DNA of 64,000 nt from Solibacillus silvestris_B (GCF_051967575.1 NZ_JBQCJW010000006.1:122127-186126); one strand, 5' to 3'; positions 24,199 to 32,576 are shown, counted from the first letter of the stretch. Made by a program: numbers and translations. The notes: generated from the letters alone by a model not told the origin.

Positions 24199-25254
24199 TT
24201 AAAGCGGTTTTTTATGTAATGTAAAGTCAAGTGAATCTGCATCTCGAATAGTGATCGTATATGTGCCGTTTACTTGATCATGCTTTACATCAATATTTTC
24301 AAGGCGTTTATCATAGCGGAACAATATTTCGCCCTCGGCAGATTTATAAACGACATATAAATCATCGCGCTTCACTTCAAAAGTAGGGGTAAAGTCGGGA
24401 TTTCGATCTGTAAATTCATTGATAAACAATTTCGCCCCTTGCTCGATAAAATCTTCACGATTCTGTTCGGGGGCAATCGCTTCATAAATATTATGTACGG
24501 ATGCATCCAGCTCGATATATTTGCCGTTTTCAAATTCCTCATCAATTGCTTTTTGAAGACGCGGCGTTTCTTCTTCGGTTAATGATTCTGCAATTTTTTC
24601 ATATAATTCCTTCATGAGCATTTTCGTTTTCTTTTTATCCGATGCTATCGGTGTCGCCTGTAAAAAAGTCTCCATGAAAAACTTGGCGGGTTCCCCATCG
24701 GACTGTTTATCAAGGACGTATACATTTTCTTCAAGCGGGTCGTAATTCATGCGAATGAGCGCACATTTTTGCACACGACTCGAAGCATCAGGCAAAATAT
24801 TTCCGATTGTTTTCAGGTGCAGTGTTTCCAGATCAATTTGCACAGCATCTTTCGGATCGAGCTTTAACAGCAATATATATTGTTCGCCGATTAGCTCAAT
24901 ATGGGCAACAAATACCGACCCATTACTATTTGAAACTGTTTGCATAATTTGGTACAGCTTATTTGACAAATCATTTGTCAGCGATAAAAAATGCGTATCA
25001 TCCGGATATTCGACATAGCGATTGATTTTTGTCGCAATATCATTGTCGCGATCCAGGAATTTACATGCGACCGATTTTGGGCTATTCATTGTCGCATCTA
25101 TGTATGCTTCGAAAAACTTACTATACACCTCAGATTGCAAGGCGGATAAATCCATCGTCTCACTTGCAGACACGAAACGGCTTTGCTCCATATCAAGAAG
25201 TGTCACTGCCATGCGTTTCATTTGGATTGATAATGTTGTTTCAACTTCATTCAT
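24199..25254 (-). CDS. Nucleoid-associated protein, NdpA/YejK (37-kDa) family
   Basis: A 351-residue protein of the nucleoid-associated family PF04245 (NdpA). Features consistent with it: an N-terminal helical region, the central VFVAHIELIGEQYILLLKLD and ALIRMNYDPLEENVYVLDKQ SDGEPAKFFMETFL, and a mixed C-terminal half ending near YTITIRDAD. In E. coli the homologue binds the nucleoid; in Firmicutes function is unproven. ATG 25254 follows AAAGGAGC; upstream codons have no such site. Divergent to a promoter for a candidate RNA 80 bp away. Confidence 0.75.
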   Translation of the reverse strand: MNEVETTLSIQMKRMAVTLLDMEQSRFVSASETMDLSALQSEVYSKFFEAYIDATMNSPKSVACKFLDRDNDIATKINRYVEYPDDTHFLSLTNDLSNKLYQIMQTVSNSNGSVFVAHIELIGEQYILLLKLDPKDAVQIDLETLHLKTIGNILPDASSRVQKCALIRMNYDPLEENVYVLDKQSDGEPAKFFMETFLQATPIASDKKKTKMLMKELYEKIAESLTEEETPRLQKAIDEEFENGKYIELDASVHNIYEAIAPEQNREDFIEQGAKLFINEFTDRNPDFTPTFEVKRDDLYVVYKSAEGEILFRYDKRLENIDVKHDQVNGTYTITIRDADSLDFTLHKKPL

Positions 25255-25331
25255 CTTTTTATAGCTCCTTTTAAATTCCGATTTTTCAAGTATAGCGGAC
25301 AATGAATAAATTTGCACGACAACCCGATTAA

Positions 25332-25360
25332 TTTACAAAATCGAACATATATGCTATGAT
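25332..25360 (+). promoter_or_regulatory. Sigma-A promoter of the candidate structured RNA
   Basis: TTTACA (25332-25337), a 17-bp spacer, TATGAT (25355-25360). Expected start near 25367, about ten bases before the closing helix of the RNA. Confidence 0.7.
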
Positions 25361-25366
25361 ATTTAC

Positions 25367-25656
25367 GTGCTATTTTAGATAGTGCTATAAATGAATTGGC
25401 ATTTCTGCTAGTGTTTTTGAGGATACTTATTCACACTGGCGCAAGCTTAAGGGCTGCAAGGACATAGTAGCAGGTTGGGACTATGTTGCTTAAGTTAGAA
25501 GAGATTAGTGGAATTTTACCGCGGTTAAAACTGGAGTTATGCTACTCCGAATGAGATATAAATTCCCCGGATGATCGGGTTGAGACTTTCATTTATTTAT
25601 AATGCTATCTATTAAATACTAAAGGGGTCCCCATGTTAAGTGGGGGCCCCTTGTCC
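25367..25656 (+). ncRNA. Candidate standalone structured RNA, family unassigned
   Basis: About 290 nt bounded by a good promoter and a GC-rich hairpin. The outer arms 25378-25397 and 25591-25610 pair at 19 of 20 positions (one C-A mismatch, three G-U). Inside are several hairpins: CTAGTGT/ACACTGG (25408-25439), CTTAAG with ACATAGT/ACTATGT (about 25446-25495), GGAGT/ACTCC (25533-25548) and CCCG/CGGG (25566-25579). The 3' hairpin GGGGTCCCCA / TGGGGGCCCC (25624-25650) has a weak T tail. There is no ORF with a ribosome site on the plus strand and no adjacent reading frame to regulate within 270 bp. It does not match the 6S, tmRNA, SRP, RNase P or riboswitch consensus sequences I know. Confidence 0.6.
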
Positions 25657-25668
25657 AATTTATTGAAC

Positions 25669-25698
25669 TAAAAAACCATCCAGCAATTATTGGATGGC
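25669..25698 (-). terminator. Rho-independent terminator of the 23-residue ORF
   Basis: On the minus strand CCATCC...GGATGG around AATAATTGCT, followed by TTTTTTAG. Confidence 0.75.
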
Positions 25699-25713
25699 AG
25701 GTAAAAATAAATA

Positions 25714-25785
25714 TTAGTCCGTGAAGCATAAAGAAGTCATATAACCAAGCATTACCAATAAACCAAGACCAATTACAATGTCCAT
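25714..25785 (-). CDS. Tiny hydrophobic membrane peptide (23 residues)
   Basis: Minus-strand ORF from ATG (25785-25783) to TAA (25714-25716): MDIVIGLGLLVMLGYMTSLC plus FTD. Almost the whole peptide is one hydrophobic helix with a charged C-terminal Asp. GGGAGG lies ten bases before the ATG and a good terminator lies 15 bp after the stop, so the unit has all the parts of a gene. Possible roles are a small membrane-complex subunit or a type-I-toxin-like peptide; neither is shown. Confidence 0.55.
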   Translation of the reverse strand: MDIVIGLGLLVMLGYMTSLCFTD

Positions 25786-25932
25786 TTTTTGTAAACCTCC
25801 CTTAAATAACCTACAATATCTTCCTTTTTATTGTACAATGATTAGGAAAAAGATGAAACCTTTTCTTAGTTGATTCGTATATAATTATAATAGAGTGTTA
25901 AAAATTATACATAATTAAAGTAGGTGGTATAC

Positions 25933-26523
25933 ATGAAGAAATGGCTTCATAAATCTCTTGTTGTATCAGTCGCATTATTATCGTTTGGTTTAATTACACC
26001 AAAGCACGAAATTTGGGCAAACTTTGAAGGGGATCGGCATGATAAATCCATTTTTGATCGCCCAAGTGACAATCATATTACATCTGCCTATCAGCTTGAT
26101 GATATTTTAGTAGAAGAACCGCTTCCTACAACTGCATATTTTGTATCCGCAGCAAAAGAGCAATCTTACATAAAATTCGGCACCCGTGTTGGACCTGTCA
26201 TCGAACAGGAATTCGAGTCTAAAATCTTCCCGAAAATCGAAGAAGCAATCGCGATGACTGTTGACAGGACAGGGGAAGACAAGCTTCGCAATTTAATAAT
26301 CTCCGAAAAGCCTAGTGGGGATTATTCGGAAAAAATATTCCACATTGTAGATAATGCATCGAAAATGGACGTTATACGCTTCCATGTACGTACTGAAAAT
26401 CGCCCTTTTGAAGGCTATTATTACAACTTCCATTATCATACATTTGAAGATGACTATTCGAAACACTATGACCTTGGAGATATTTATTGGAGCAAAAACA
26501 CACCGCCTAAATGGCTATCTTAA
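25933..26523 (+). CDS. ypjP: YpjP-like secreted/membrane-anchored protein
   Basis: A 196-residue protein. Hydrophobic N-terminal segment (about residues 8-22, SLVVSVALLSFGLIT) acting as signal or anchor, then a polar domain with a repeated aromatic C-terminus: FEGYYYNFHYHTFEDDYSKH YDLGDIYW and NTPPKWLS. That ending and the location just upstream of thyA-dfrA match B. subtilis YpjP (ypjP-thyB-dfrA). Function unknown. ATG 25933 is chosen because GTAGGTGG precedes it; a GTG at 25924 lies within that site. Confidence 0.75.
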   Translation: MKKWLHKSLVVSVALLSFGLITPKHEIWANFEGDRHDKSIFDRPSDNHITSAYQLDDILVEEPLPTTAYFVSAAKEQSYIKFGTRVGPVIEQEFESKIFPKIEEAIAMTVDRTGEDKLRNLIISEKPSGDYSEKIFHIVDNASKMDVIRFHVRTENRPFEGYYYNFHYHTFEDDYSKHYDLGDIYWSKNTPPKWLS

Positions 26524-26627
26524 TAATAAAGTATTCGCTACCAGTCTGTGGGCCTAAACCGAAAAAAATTCTGGGAGGCATACACCTGATTGTAACTGAT
26601 TAAAATATGATTGAAAGCAGGGGTCGG

Positions 26628-27122
26628 ATGAAGCTATTGTATATGAAGCAAAAAGTGATGAGTTTACGCGGCCGTTTTACTATTGTGGATGAACGGCAAA
26701 ACGATCAATATTTTGTTGAAGGGACATTTCTGCAAATCCCAAAAAGCTATTCTATATTCAACACTTCCCGAGATGAGATAGCGACAATTACGAAAAAGGT
26801 GTTTAGCTGGCTCCCTACATTTTTTATTGAAGTCGATGGTCGGGAATTGATGACAATCAAAAAAGATTTTACATTTTTTAAAGCGAGCTATTCCATTGAT
26901 GCAGAGGGAATCGAAGTAAGCGGAAACTGGTGGGATATGAATTTTGAAGTGTATAAGTCAGGAAGTGTAATTGGACGCGTTAACAAAAAATGGCTGTCAT
27001 TCGGCGATAGCTATGAAATCCAAGTAAATGATGAAGCGTATGAAAAAATCATTATAGCGATTGTCGTGGCAATCGACTGTGTAAAAGCAGATCAGGCGGC
27101 GGCAGCCAATGCTTCCCCATAA
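26628..27122 (+). CDS. LURP-one-related (YxjI-type) family protein
   Basis: A 164-residue protein of the LOR/YxjI family (PF04525, tubby-like beta-barrel). Characteristic text: LLYMKQKVMSLRGRFTIVDE, VEGTFLQIPKSYSIFN, then EIATITKKVFSWLPTFFIEV, GNWWDMNFEVYKSGSVIGRV and a final hydrophobic helix AIVVAIDCVKAD. No signal peptide. ATG 26628 is chosen over 26607 because AGGGGT lies just before it. Function unknown in bacteria; phospholipid or scaffold roles are suggested for the fold. Confidence 0.82.
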   Translation: MKLLYMKQKVMSLRGRFTIVDERQNDQYFVEGTFLQIPKSYSIFNTSRDEIATITKKVFSWLPTFFIEVDGRELMTIKKDFTFFKASYSIDAEGIEVSGNWWDMNFEVYKSGSVIGRVNKKWLSFGDSYEIQVNDEAYEKIIIAIVVAIDCVKADQAAAANASP

Positions 27123-27252
27123 TTAATCGGAATGGACAAATTTGATTAATTTATTTCCCCACTAAATATTCGAAAAATTTAAATATAAAAGGTGAATTTT
27201 TATGTAACTACAGTTATAATATTTGTATACTATAGAAAAAGGAGGACTGCCG

Positions 27253-27444
27253 ATGATAACCGGTCAGTTAGGGCGAGCATTCCAATTAGCGGAAAAACAT
27301 AAGCTCGACGTAAATACAATTTTAGAGTTGACGAAAGTGATTGCAAAAGAAGTAAATAATTCCCCGAAAATCGAGGAAAAAATATTACAGCAAATGATCC
27401 AAATTTTAGAAAACAATAAAACAATACTTAAGGAGGCAACATAA
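27253..27444 (+). CDS. Small helical protein of unknown function (63 residues)
   Basis: A 63-residue, helix-forming protein: FQLAEKHKLDVNTILELTKV followed by IAKEVNNSPKIEEKILQQMI. Strong ribosome site AAAGGAGGA before ATG 27253. It is reminiscent in size and character of sporulation protein VIF (SpoVIF), but the sequence does not clearly match. It ends three bases before a second tiny ORF and 52 bp before a terminator. Confidence 0.65.
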   Translation: MITGQLGRAFQLAEKHKLDVNTILELTKVIAKEVNNSPKIEEKILQQMIQILENNKTILKEAT

Positions 27445-27447
27445 AAA

Positions 27448-27495
27448 TTGACGCAAACGATTGAGCTCTACGATGACTTAGACACATTTGACTAA
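27448..27495 (+). CDS. Possible 15-residue ORF downstream of the 63-residue gene
   Basis: TTG 27448 to TAA 27493-27495, encoding MTQTIELYDDLDTFD. AGGAGG (27431-27436) lies 11 bases upstream, overlapping the end of the preceding gene, and a terminator begins two bases after the stop. It is very short; the ribosome site could be coincidence. Confidence 0.25.
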   Translation: MTQTIELYDDLDTFD

Positions 27496-27496
27496 A

Positions 27497-27535
27497 GGCG
27501 CTACTCAGCAAACGAAATACGAGTAGCGCCTTTTA
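27497..27535 (+). terminator. Rho-independent terminator
   Basis: Perfect 10-bp stem GGCGCTACTC (27497-27506) / GAGTAGCGCC (27521-27530), then TTTTATA. Confidence 0.85.
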
Positions 27536-27697
27536 TAATGCCTATTTTTATACATATTGATACGGATAGTAAAATCGGAATTCAGTGATAGCCACATTAT
27601 GAAAACTAGTCTTTTCAAACGAATTTTTAGCAGGGACGTGTATTTCTCCGCACAAGCACTTATAATAAACGAAGAACATCGTTTAGGAGTGAATAAA

Positions 27698-28675
27698 TTG
27701 ACACATGCAGATCATACATACTTAAACTTATTACAACATATTTTGGACAACGGTACAGACAAATCCGATCGCACAGGAACAGGCACGCGCAGTGTTTTCG
27801 GTTATCAAATGCGCTTCAATTTACAGGAAGGCTTCCCGCTGCTAACGACGAAGCGTGTACCGTTTAAACATGTAGCAAGCGAGTTGCTATGGTTTATGAA
27901 AGGCGATACAAACATTCGCTATTTACTTCAACATAGCAATCATATTTGGGATGAGTGGGCATTCAAAAAATGGGTTGAATCTGATGAATACCGTGGTCCT
28001 GACATGACGGATTTTGGACGGCGTATACTCGTTGATGAAGCATTTAATGAGCAGTACAAAAAGGAGCTCGCTTCATTTTGCGAGCGTGTGCTAAATGATG
28101 ATGAATTTGCGGCGAAATATGGGGATTTAGGCAATGTATACGGGAAACAGTGGCGCAACTGGACAACGTCGGAGGGTGAATCGATTGACCAGCTGCACGA
28201 TGCGATAAATTTGATTAAGCAAAGCCCGGATTCGAGGAGAATTATCGTCAATGCGTGGAATCCGGAAGATGTGATTGATGCAGGAGGGAAAGGCAGTAAA
28301 GCAGCTTTACCGCCATGTCATGCAATGTTCCAGTTTTATGTAGCGGACGGAAAACTAAGCTGCATGCTCACACAGCGCAGTGCAGACACGTTTTTAGGCG
28401 TACCATTTAACATAGCTAGCTATTCGCTTTTAACTTATTTAATTGCACATGAATGCGGTCTGCAGGCGGGAGAGTTTGTCCATAGTATTGCAGATGCTCA
28501 TATTTATTCGAATCACTTTGATCAAGTAAAGGAGCAGCTCGCACGTGAACCAAAACAATTGCCGACATTAAAGCTTAACAAGGATAAGACATCGATTTTT
28601 GATTTTGAGTTGGAAGATATTACGATTGAAAACTATTTCCCGCACCCAGCAATAAAAGCACCAATTGCAGTATAA
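27698..28675 (+). CDS. thyA: Thymidylate synthase (long Lactobacillus casei-type)
   Basis: A 325-residue ThyA that converts dUMP to dTMP with methylene-tetrahydrofolate. Landmarks: DRTGTGTRSVFGYQMRFNL (phosphate-loop Arg), the nucleophile Cys near residue 207 in ALPPCHAMFQFYV, QRSADTFLGVPFNIASY and HIYSNHFDQVKEQL. An insertion of about 50 residues (around VLNDDEFAAKYGDLGNVYG) makes it the long class. The TTG at 27698 follows AGGAGTGA and gives the usual N-terminus; 47 further in-frame codons upstream are not expected in this family. dfrA follows after 15 bp. Confidence 0.95.
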   Translation: MTHADHTYLNLLQHILDNGTDKSDRTGTGTRSVFGYQMRFNLQEGFPLLTTKRVPFKHVASELLWFMKGDTNIRYLLQHSNHIWDEWAFKKWVESDEYRGPDMTDFGRRILVDEAFNEQYKKELASFCERVLNDDEFAAKYGDLGNVYGKQWRNWTTSEGESIDQLHDAINLIKQSPDSRRIIVNAWNPEDVIDAGGKGSKAALPPCHAMFQFYVADGKLSCMLTQRSADTFLGVPFNIASYSLLTYLIAHECGLQAGEFVHSIADAHIYSNHFDQVKEQLAREPKQLPTLKLNKDKTSIFDFELEDITIENYFPHPAIKAPIAV

Positions 28676-28690
28676 TGGAGGGTTTATTCT

Positions 28691-29161
28691 ATGATTTCAC
28701 TAATTGTCGCACATGACGAGAATCGTGTAATAGGTTATGAAAATGGGATGCCGTGGCATTTGCCGGGCGATTTGCAATATTTTAAAGAGATGACGATGGG
28801 CAAACCGATTATAATGGGCCGCAAAACATTTGAATCCATTGGCCGACCTTTACCCGGACGCCGCAATATTGTAATTACCCGCAATGAGCATTATGAAGCA
28901 GCCGAAATTGAAGTTGTCGGCTCCTTACAAGAAGCTTTAGCGCTTGCGAAAGATGCCGAGGAAATCATGATCATTGGGGGGGCACAAATTTTCGAGCAGG
29001 CGATGGCATTGGCCGACAGATTATACATTACACATATACACAACAGCTTTAACGGGGATACGTACTTCCCGATTTATGGGAATTGGAGAAAAACATCATG
29101 CCGCGAACCGATTAAAGCAGATGAAGGCTACACTTTCCAATATTGTATATACGAAAAATAA
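28691..29161 (+). CDS. dfrA: Dihydrofolate reductase
   Basis: A 156-residue DHFR that reduces dihydrofolate produced by thymidylate synthase. It shows ISLIVAHDENRVIGYENGMP WHLPGDLQYFKEMT (substrate site with Asp in PGDL), MGRKTFESIGRPLPGRRNIV (NADPH site), IMIIGGAQIFEQAM and a final THIHNSFNGDTYFP. Full length with intact catalytic residues. GGAGGG precedes the ATG. Operon partner of thyA. Confidence 0.96.
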   Translation: MISLIVAHDENRVIGYENGMPWHLPGDLQYFKEMTMGKPIIMGRKTFESIGRPLPGRRNIVITRNEHYEAAEIEVVGSLQEALALAKDAEEIMIIGGAQIFEQAMALADRLYITHIHNSFNGDTYFPIYGNWRKTSCREPIKADEGYTFQYCIYEK

Positions 29162-29167
29162 AAAAAT

Positions 29168-29208
29168 GGGAGTGCTGAATTTTTAAAGTTCAGCACTCCC
29201 GTTTTATT
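29168..29208 (+). terminator. Bidirectional terminator after dfrA
   Basis: Perfect 12-bp stem GGGAGTGCTGAA / TTCAGCACTCCC, with GTTTTATTT on the plus strand and ATTTTTTTA on the minus strand. It overlaps the end of the convergent hemolysin-III gene. Confidence 0.9.
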
Positions 29209-29851
29209 TAATTAAATAAAAATAAACACAGCTTACCATACAGCCACAGCCCGCAATGACAAATAAATGCCAAATGGCGTGGTTATAGGGCAGGCGAGTC
29301 CAAGCATAAAAAATCGCGCCGACTGTGAAAAATAATCCACCAAACAGCAGAAGCATAAAGCCATCAAACGTCAAAAAACTATATAATGGCCGAATCGCAA
29401 AAATGATGAGCCAGCCCATAAAAATGTATAAAAGCAATGATAATTTTTCGAAACGATGAATGAATAAGCATTTAAAAATAACGCCTATAACCGCGATCGT
29501 CCAAATAATGCAAAGCATAATGATACCAACAGTTCCGCCAATTGCTACAAGTAAAAACGGTGTGTACGTACCGGCAATTAATATATATATCGAGGAATGG
29601 TCTAAAATCGAAAAAACACGCTTATATTTTTCAGGCACACTATGCAATAATGTCGACATTAAAAACAGCAATATCAATGATGCGCCAAAAATGGAATATG
29701 AGGCAATATGTACAGCAGATCCGTTTGCCGCGGAATAAATGATCAATAATATACAGACAGGAATACTAATCGCCAGTCCAATACAATGTGTGATCGCATT
29801 CCACAGTTCTTCTTTTAAATTTTTATAATCAAATGCATCGTTTTTTTGCAT
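29204..29851 (-). CDS. Hemolysin III / TrhA (PAQR-type) membrane protein
   Basis: A 215-residue seven-TM protein of the HlyIII/PAQR family. Diagnostic residues: ELWNAITHCIGL at the start (H), LLHSVPEKYKRVFSILDHSS IYILIAGTYTPF (H, D-H metal ligands) and NHAIWHLFVIAGC at the end. These His/Asp residues form the presumed zinc site. E. coli TrhA affects membrane energetics; hemolytic activity is not implied. B. subtilis yplQ is the likely counterpart and is also near thyB/dfrA. GAGGAGTG precedes the ATG. Confidence 0.9.
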   Translation of the reverse strand: MQKNDAFDYKNLKEELWNAITHCIGLAISIPVCILLIIYSAANGSAVHIASYSIFGASLILLFLMSTLLHSVPEKYKRVFSILDHSSIYILIAGTYTPFLLVAIGGTVGIIMLCIIWTIAVIGVIFKCLFIHRFEKLSLLLYIFMGWLIIFAIRPLYSFLTFDGFMLLLFGGLFFTVGAIFYAWTRLPYNHAIWHLFVIAGCGCMVSCVYFYLIK

Positions 29852-30050
29852 GATTTATCACACTCCTCTTTATACTAGTATAATTCGACAATAGAATAAA
29901 CGTGATAGTTGAATGTCATGATGTTATACTGCTATATGTCACTACGAAAAGATGATAGATAATGTCGATTTACGATGACAAATGTCATATTGGTAAACAA
30001 ATATGATTTCTTTATAATAGTAAAGAAGATAGAAAAAGGATGTGTTTTTT

Positions 30051-30896
30051 TTGAGTCAAATTCATATCGTTACAGATTCAACATGTGATTTAACAGATGA
30101 GGAAATTCAAAAGCATGGGATACATGTAGTGCCATTAACTGTTCAAATTGATGAAAAAACGTATACAGACCGTGTAAATTTGCAACCGGATACATTTATT
30201 GATTTATTGAAGACAGCAAAAGAACTACCAAAAAGCTCTCAGCCATCTCCAGGTGCATTCAAGGAATTGTATGATGAACTAGGAAAAGACGGTTCGAAAA
30301 TCATTTCGATTCATATGACGGGAAGTATGAGCGGTACGTATCAATCCGCCAGCCAAGCGGCGGAAATGAGCGATTCAGACGTAACAGTAATCGATTCACG
30401 CTATATTGCCTTTGGTTTAGCTTTCCAGCTTCGTGAAGCGATACGTCTACGGGATGCAGGGTCCACTGTTGAGGAAATTGCGGCAGCGGTCAATAAAGTC
30501 CGCGAAAACACGAGACTCTTCGTTGCATTGGATACATTGGAAAATATGGTGAAGGGCGGCCGGATCGGAAAAGGAAAGGCAGTTGTAAGCTCGTTGCTTA
30601 ACATTAAACCTATCGGCCATTTGGATATTGGCGAAGTGACGATTTGTGCAAAGCCCCGCAGCTACAAGCAGGTCATTAAATTTTTAATGGGCGAATTCGA
30701 AAAAGATACGAACGGCAAAAAGGTTTTATCTGTCGGAATTTCCCATGCGAATTCGATGGACACATTAGTTAAGCCATTAATCGAGCAAGTGAAAGCGACA
30801 GGCTATAAAGGGAATGTGGAAATTGCCTTTACATCACCCGTAATCAGTACACATACAGGTGAAGGCGCAATTGGCTTTATGTATTATACTGAATAA
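30051..30896 (+). CDS. DegV family fatty-acid-binding protein
   Basis: A 281-residue DegV protein (FakB-like). It begins QIHIVTDSTCDLTDEEIQKHG and has VVPLTVQIDEKTYTD, SQPSPGAFKELY, the conserved MTGSMSGTYQSA and IDSRYIAFGLAFQ, and ends VISTHTGEGAIGFMYYT. These proteins bind fatty acids and hand them to FakA kinase. The TTG at 30051 is preferred over GTG 30042 because AAAAGGAT lies too close to the latter. Monocistronic with terminator. The fatty-acid ligand is not predictable. Confidence 0.9.
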   Translation: MSQIHIVTDSTCDLTDEEIQKHGIHVVPLTVQIDEKTYTDRVNLQPDTFIDLLKTAKELPKSSQPSPGAFKELYDELGKDGSKIISIHMTGSMSGTYQSASQAAEMSDSDVTVIDSRYIAFGLAFQLREAIRLRDAGSTVEEIAAAVNKVRENTRLFVALDTLENMVKGGRIGKGKAVVSSLLNIKPIGHLDIGEVTICAKPRSYKQVIKFLMGEFEKDTNGKKVLSVGISHANSMDTLVKPLIEQVKATGYKGNVEIAFTSPVISTHTGEGAIGFMYYTE

Positions 30897-30897
30897 G

Positions 30898-30942
30898 AAA
30901 AGGTAATTCTGAAGGATGAAAACTTTGGAATTACCTTTTTTA
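30898..30942 (+). terminator. Rho-independent terminator after the degV-like gene
   Basis: AAAAGGTAATTC (30898-30909) / GAATTACCTTTTT (30928-30940), T-rich tail. Confidence 0.85.
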
Positions 30943-31093
30943 AGTCAAAATAGCAGAAATTCATCATTCAATCATAACATAATATAAAGTAATCGCATTG
31001 ATTCCATATATACCACAATTTTAAGGCAAAACATTCCTAAAGATGCAGAAAATATTTTATAATGAAATAACAAAAAATAAAGGGGGAGATTGT

Positions 31094-31999
31094 ATGTGGC
31101 GTTTATTTATTGCATCGTTCGCTGTCATTGTTTTGTCCGCATGTTCCATTACAGTTGACCCAAAGCTAGAAGAAGGGCAACAGTCCGATAATCCATCAAC
31201 TGAAAGTAATGAACAATCTGTTTCGGAAGCCGAATTGGAACAGCCAAAAACAACGAGCTTCCTTGATATAATAAGCGATGTGTTTCAACTTAACTGGTCT
31301 GATCGTAAAGAAGAAAATGCACAGCATATACTCTATTTAGGCTTAGGGGATTCGTTGACACGCGGTGTCGGGGATGAAACCCTAGATTACGGGTATACAA
31401 TCCGTTTACAGCAGGAGCTCGAAAAATGGCCGATGATTGAATCTGTGGAACTGGACAATCGGGGGAAAAATGGAAGGCGCAGTGATCAGTTGCTCGCATT
31501 ATTACAGCGGGGGCATTATGATGAGGAGCTCGCACAAGCAAATCTCATCTCCATATCGCTCGGTGGCAATGATATTATGAAAATCGTGAAAAAAAATTTC
31601 TTTTCCATGAAAAAATCCATGTTCGATAAAGAATTGCCGCGTTTTTCTGAACGCTATGAAAAAATCATTGCCGAAATTCGAAAAGTCAATACCGAAGCTC
31701 CGATTTTGCTGGTCGGTTTTTACAACCCATTTTCAATCGTAGTAGATGAAGTGACACCTTTTGAACCGATCATTTCTGAATGGAATATGACGATTGAACA
31801 ACTTGCAGCAAAAGATGGAAAAGCTTGTTTTGTATCGGTAGAGGATTTATTTGTGACAAATGAGGATATGGTATATCATGTAGACTTCTTTCATCCGAAC
31901 AGCATAGGGTATGATCGCATGGCAAAACGCATTATTGAAACGATGCAAACATGTGATATTGAGCAGATGTCAGACGGTTTAATAGGATTTGAGGAGTGA
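31094..31999 (+). CDS. ypmR: SGNH/GDSL-hydrolase lipoprotein (YpmR-like)
   Basis: A 301-residue lipoprotein. Signal peptide with lipobox LSAC near residue 16, a polar linker, then an SGNH hydrolase domain from about residue 75: block I LGLGDSLTRGVGD (Ser nucleophile), block II NRGKNGRRSDQL, block III SISLGGNDIMK (Asn) and block V DFFHPNSIGYDRM (Asp-His). All catalytic residues are present. ATG 31094 follows AAAGGGGGA; the upstream frame lacks such a site. It overlaps no gene but is 4 bp from ypmS; order ypmR-ypmS-msr matches B. subtilis. Substrate unknown. Confidence 0.88.
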   Translation: MWRLFIASFAVIVLSACSITVDPKLEEGQQSDNPSTESNEQSVSEAELEQPKTTSFLDIISDVFQLNWSDRKEENAQHILYLGLGDSLTRGVGDETLDYGYTIRLQQELEKWPMIESVELDNRGKNGRRSDQLLALLQRGHYDEELAQANLISISLGGNDIMKIVKKNFFSMKKSMFDKELPRFSERYEKIIAEIRKVNTEAPILLVGFYNPFSIVVDEVTPFEPIISEWNMTIEQLAAKDGKACFVSVEDLFVTNEDMVYHVDFFHPNSIGYDRMAKRIIETMQTCDIEQMSDGLIGFEE

Positions 32000-32003
32000 A
32001 TAT

Positions 32004-32576
32004 ATGAACAAATGGAAAGTAGCCTTTTTGCTATTGGCAGGAGCAGTACTATTAATAGTTGTAAGCATCCTTTATTTCTTAACGTCAGACGTTGAACAAA
32101 CAAATAGAAATGAACCATTGGCGATTGAGGGAAATGTATTGACGGTAGAAACGACAGCCAAGGAATTTGAAGCAATTGCGAAACAATATTTAGGGGCCGC
32201 AATGAAAAATTCTCCAGTACCTGTTGAGCTTGTTGTGGATGACAAAATTTATTTATACAGCACTTTAACCGTGTTTAATATTGAAGTGCCTATCCAGATG
32301 GATTTTGAACCAATCGTAAGCAATGGAAATATTATTTTATCTCAGGAGGCCGTCCATGTAGGAAAAATTAATATACAACCAAAAGCGGTATTGAAGCTAA
32401 TGGAAGGTGCAGTAAATTTCCCGTCATGGATTACTGTCCAGCCGAATGACGAGGAAATTTACGTTGATCTTTCACGAATCAATATTGCTAGTGGATCAAG
32501 GGTGCGGGCGAAGGAAATCGATTTGCCGAATGATAAAATAGAACTGGAAGTTATCATTCCAAACGGATCAAACTAG
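32004..32576 (+). CDS. ypmS: YpmS-like membrane protein (DUF2140)
   Basis: A 190-residue protein with one N-terminal TM (about 4-23, WKVAFLLLAGAVLLIVVSIL) and an extracytoplasmic domain containing VPIQMDFEPIVSNGNIILSQ, VLKLMEGAVNFPSWITVQPN and EEIYVDLSRINI, the DUF2140/YpmS pattern. Function unknown. ATG 32004 follows GAGGAGTGA, which overlaps the end of ypmR. Probably acts with YpmR at the cell surface. Confidence 0.85.
   Translation: MNKWKVAFLLLAGAVLLIVVSILYFLTSDVEQTNRNEPLAIEGNVLTVETTAKEFEAIAKQYLGAAMKNSPVPVELVVDDKIYLYSTLTVFNIEVPIQMDFEPIVSNGNIILSQEAVHVGKINIQPKAVLKLMEGAVNFPSWITVQPNDEEIYVDLSRINIASGSRVRAKEIDLPNDKIELEVIIPNGSN

Noticed and set aside
25500..25530. T-box sequence (GTGGAA...ACCGCGG)
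   Set aside because: The spacing is wrong, no specifier stem is evident, and the downstream gene is not an amino-acid or tRNA synthetase gene.
25367..25656. Retron-type msr-msd RNA (long outer repeats with inner hairpins)
   Set aside because: No reverse transcriptase gene is present on either side.
27557..27697. In-frame 47-codon N-terminal extension of thyA
   Set aside because: No ribosome site at its first Met, the family begins near THADHTYL, and AGGAGTGA lies directly before the TTG at 27698.
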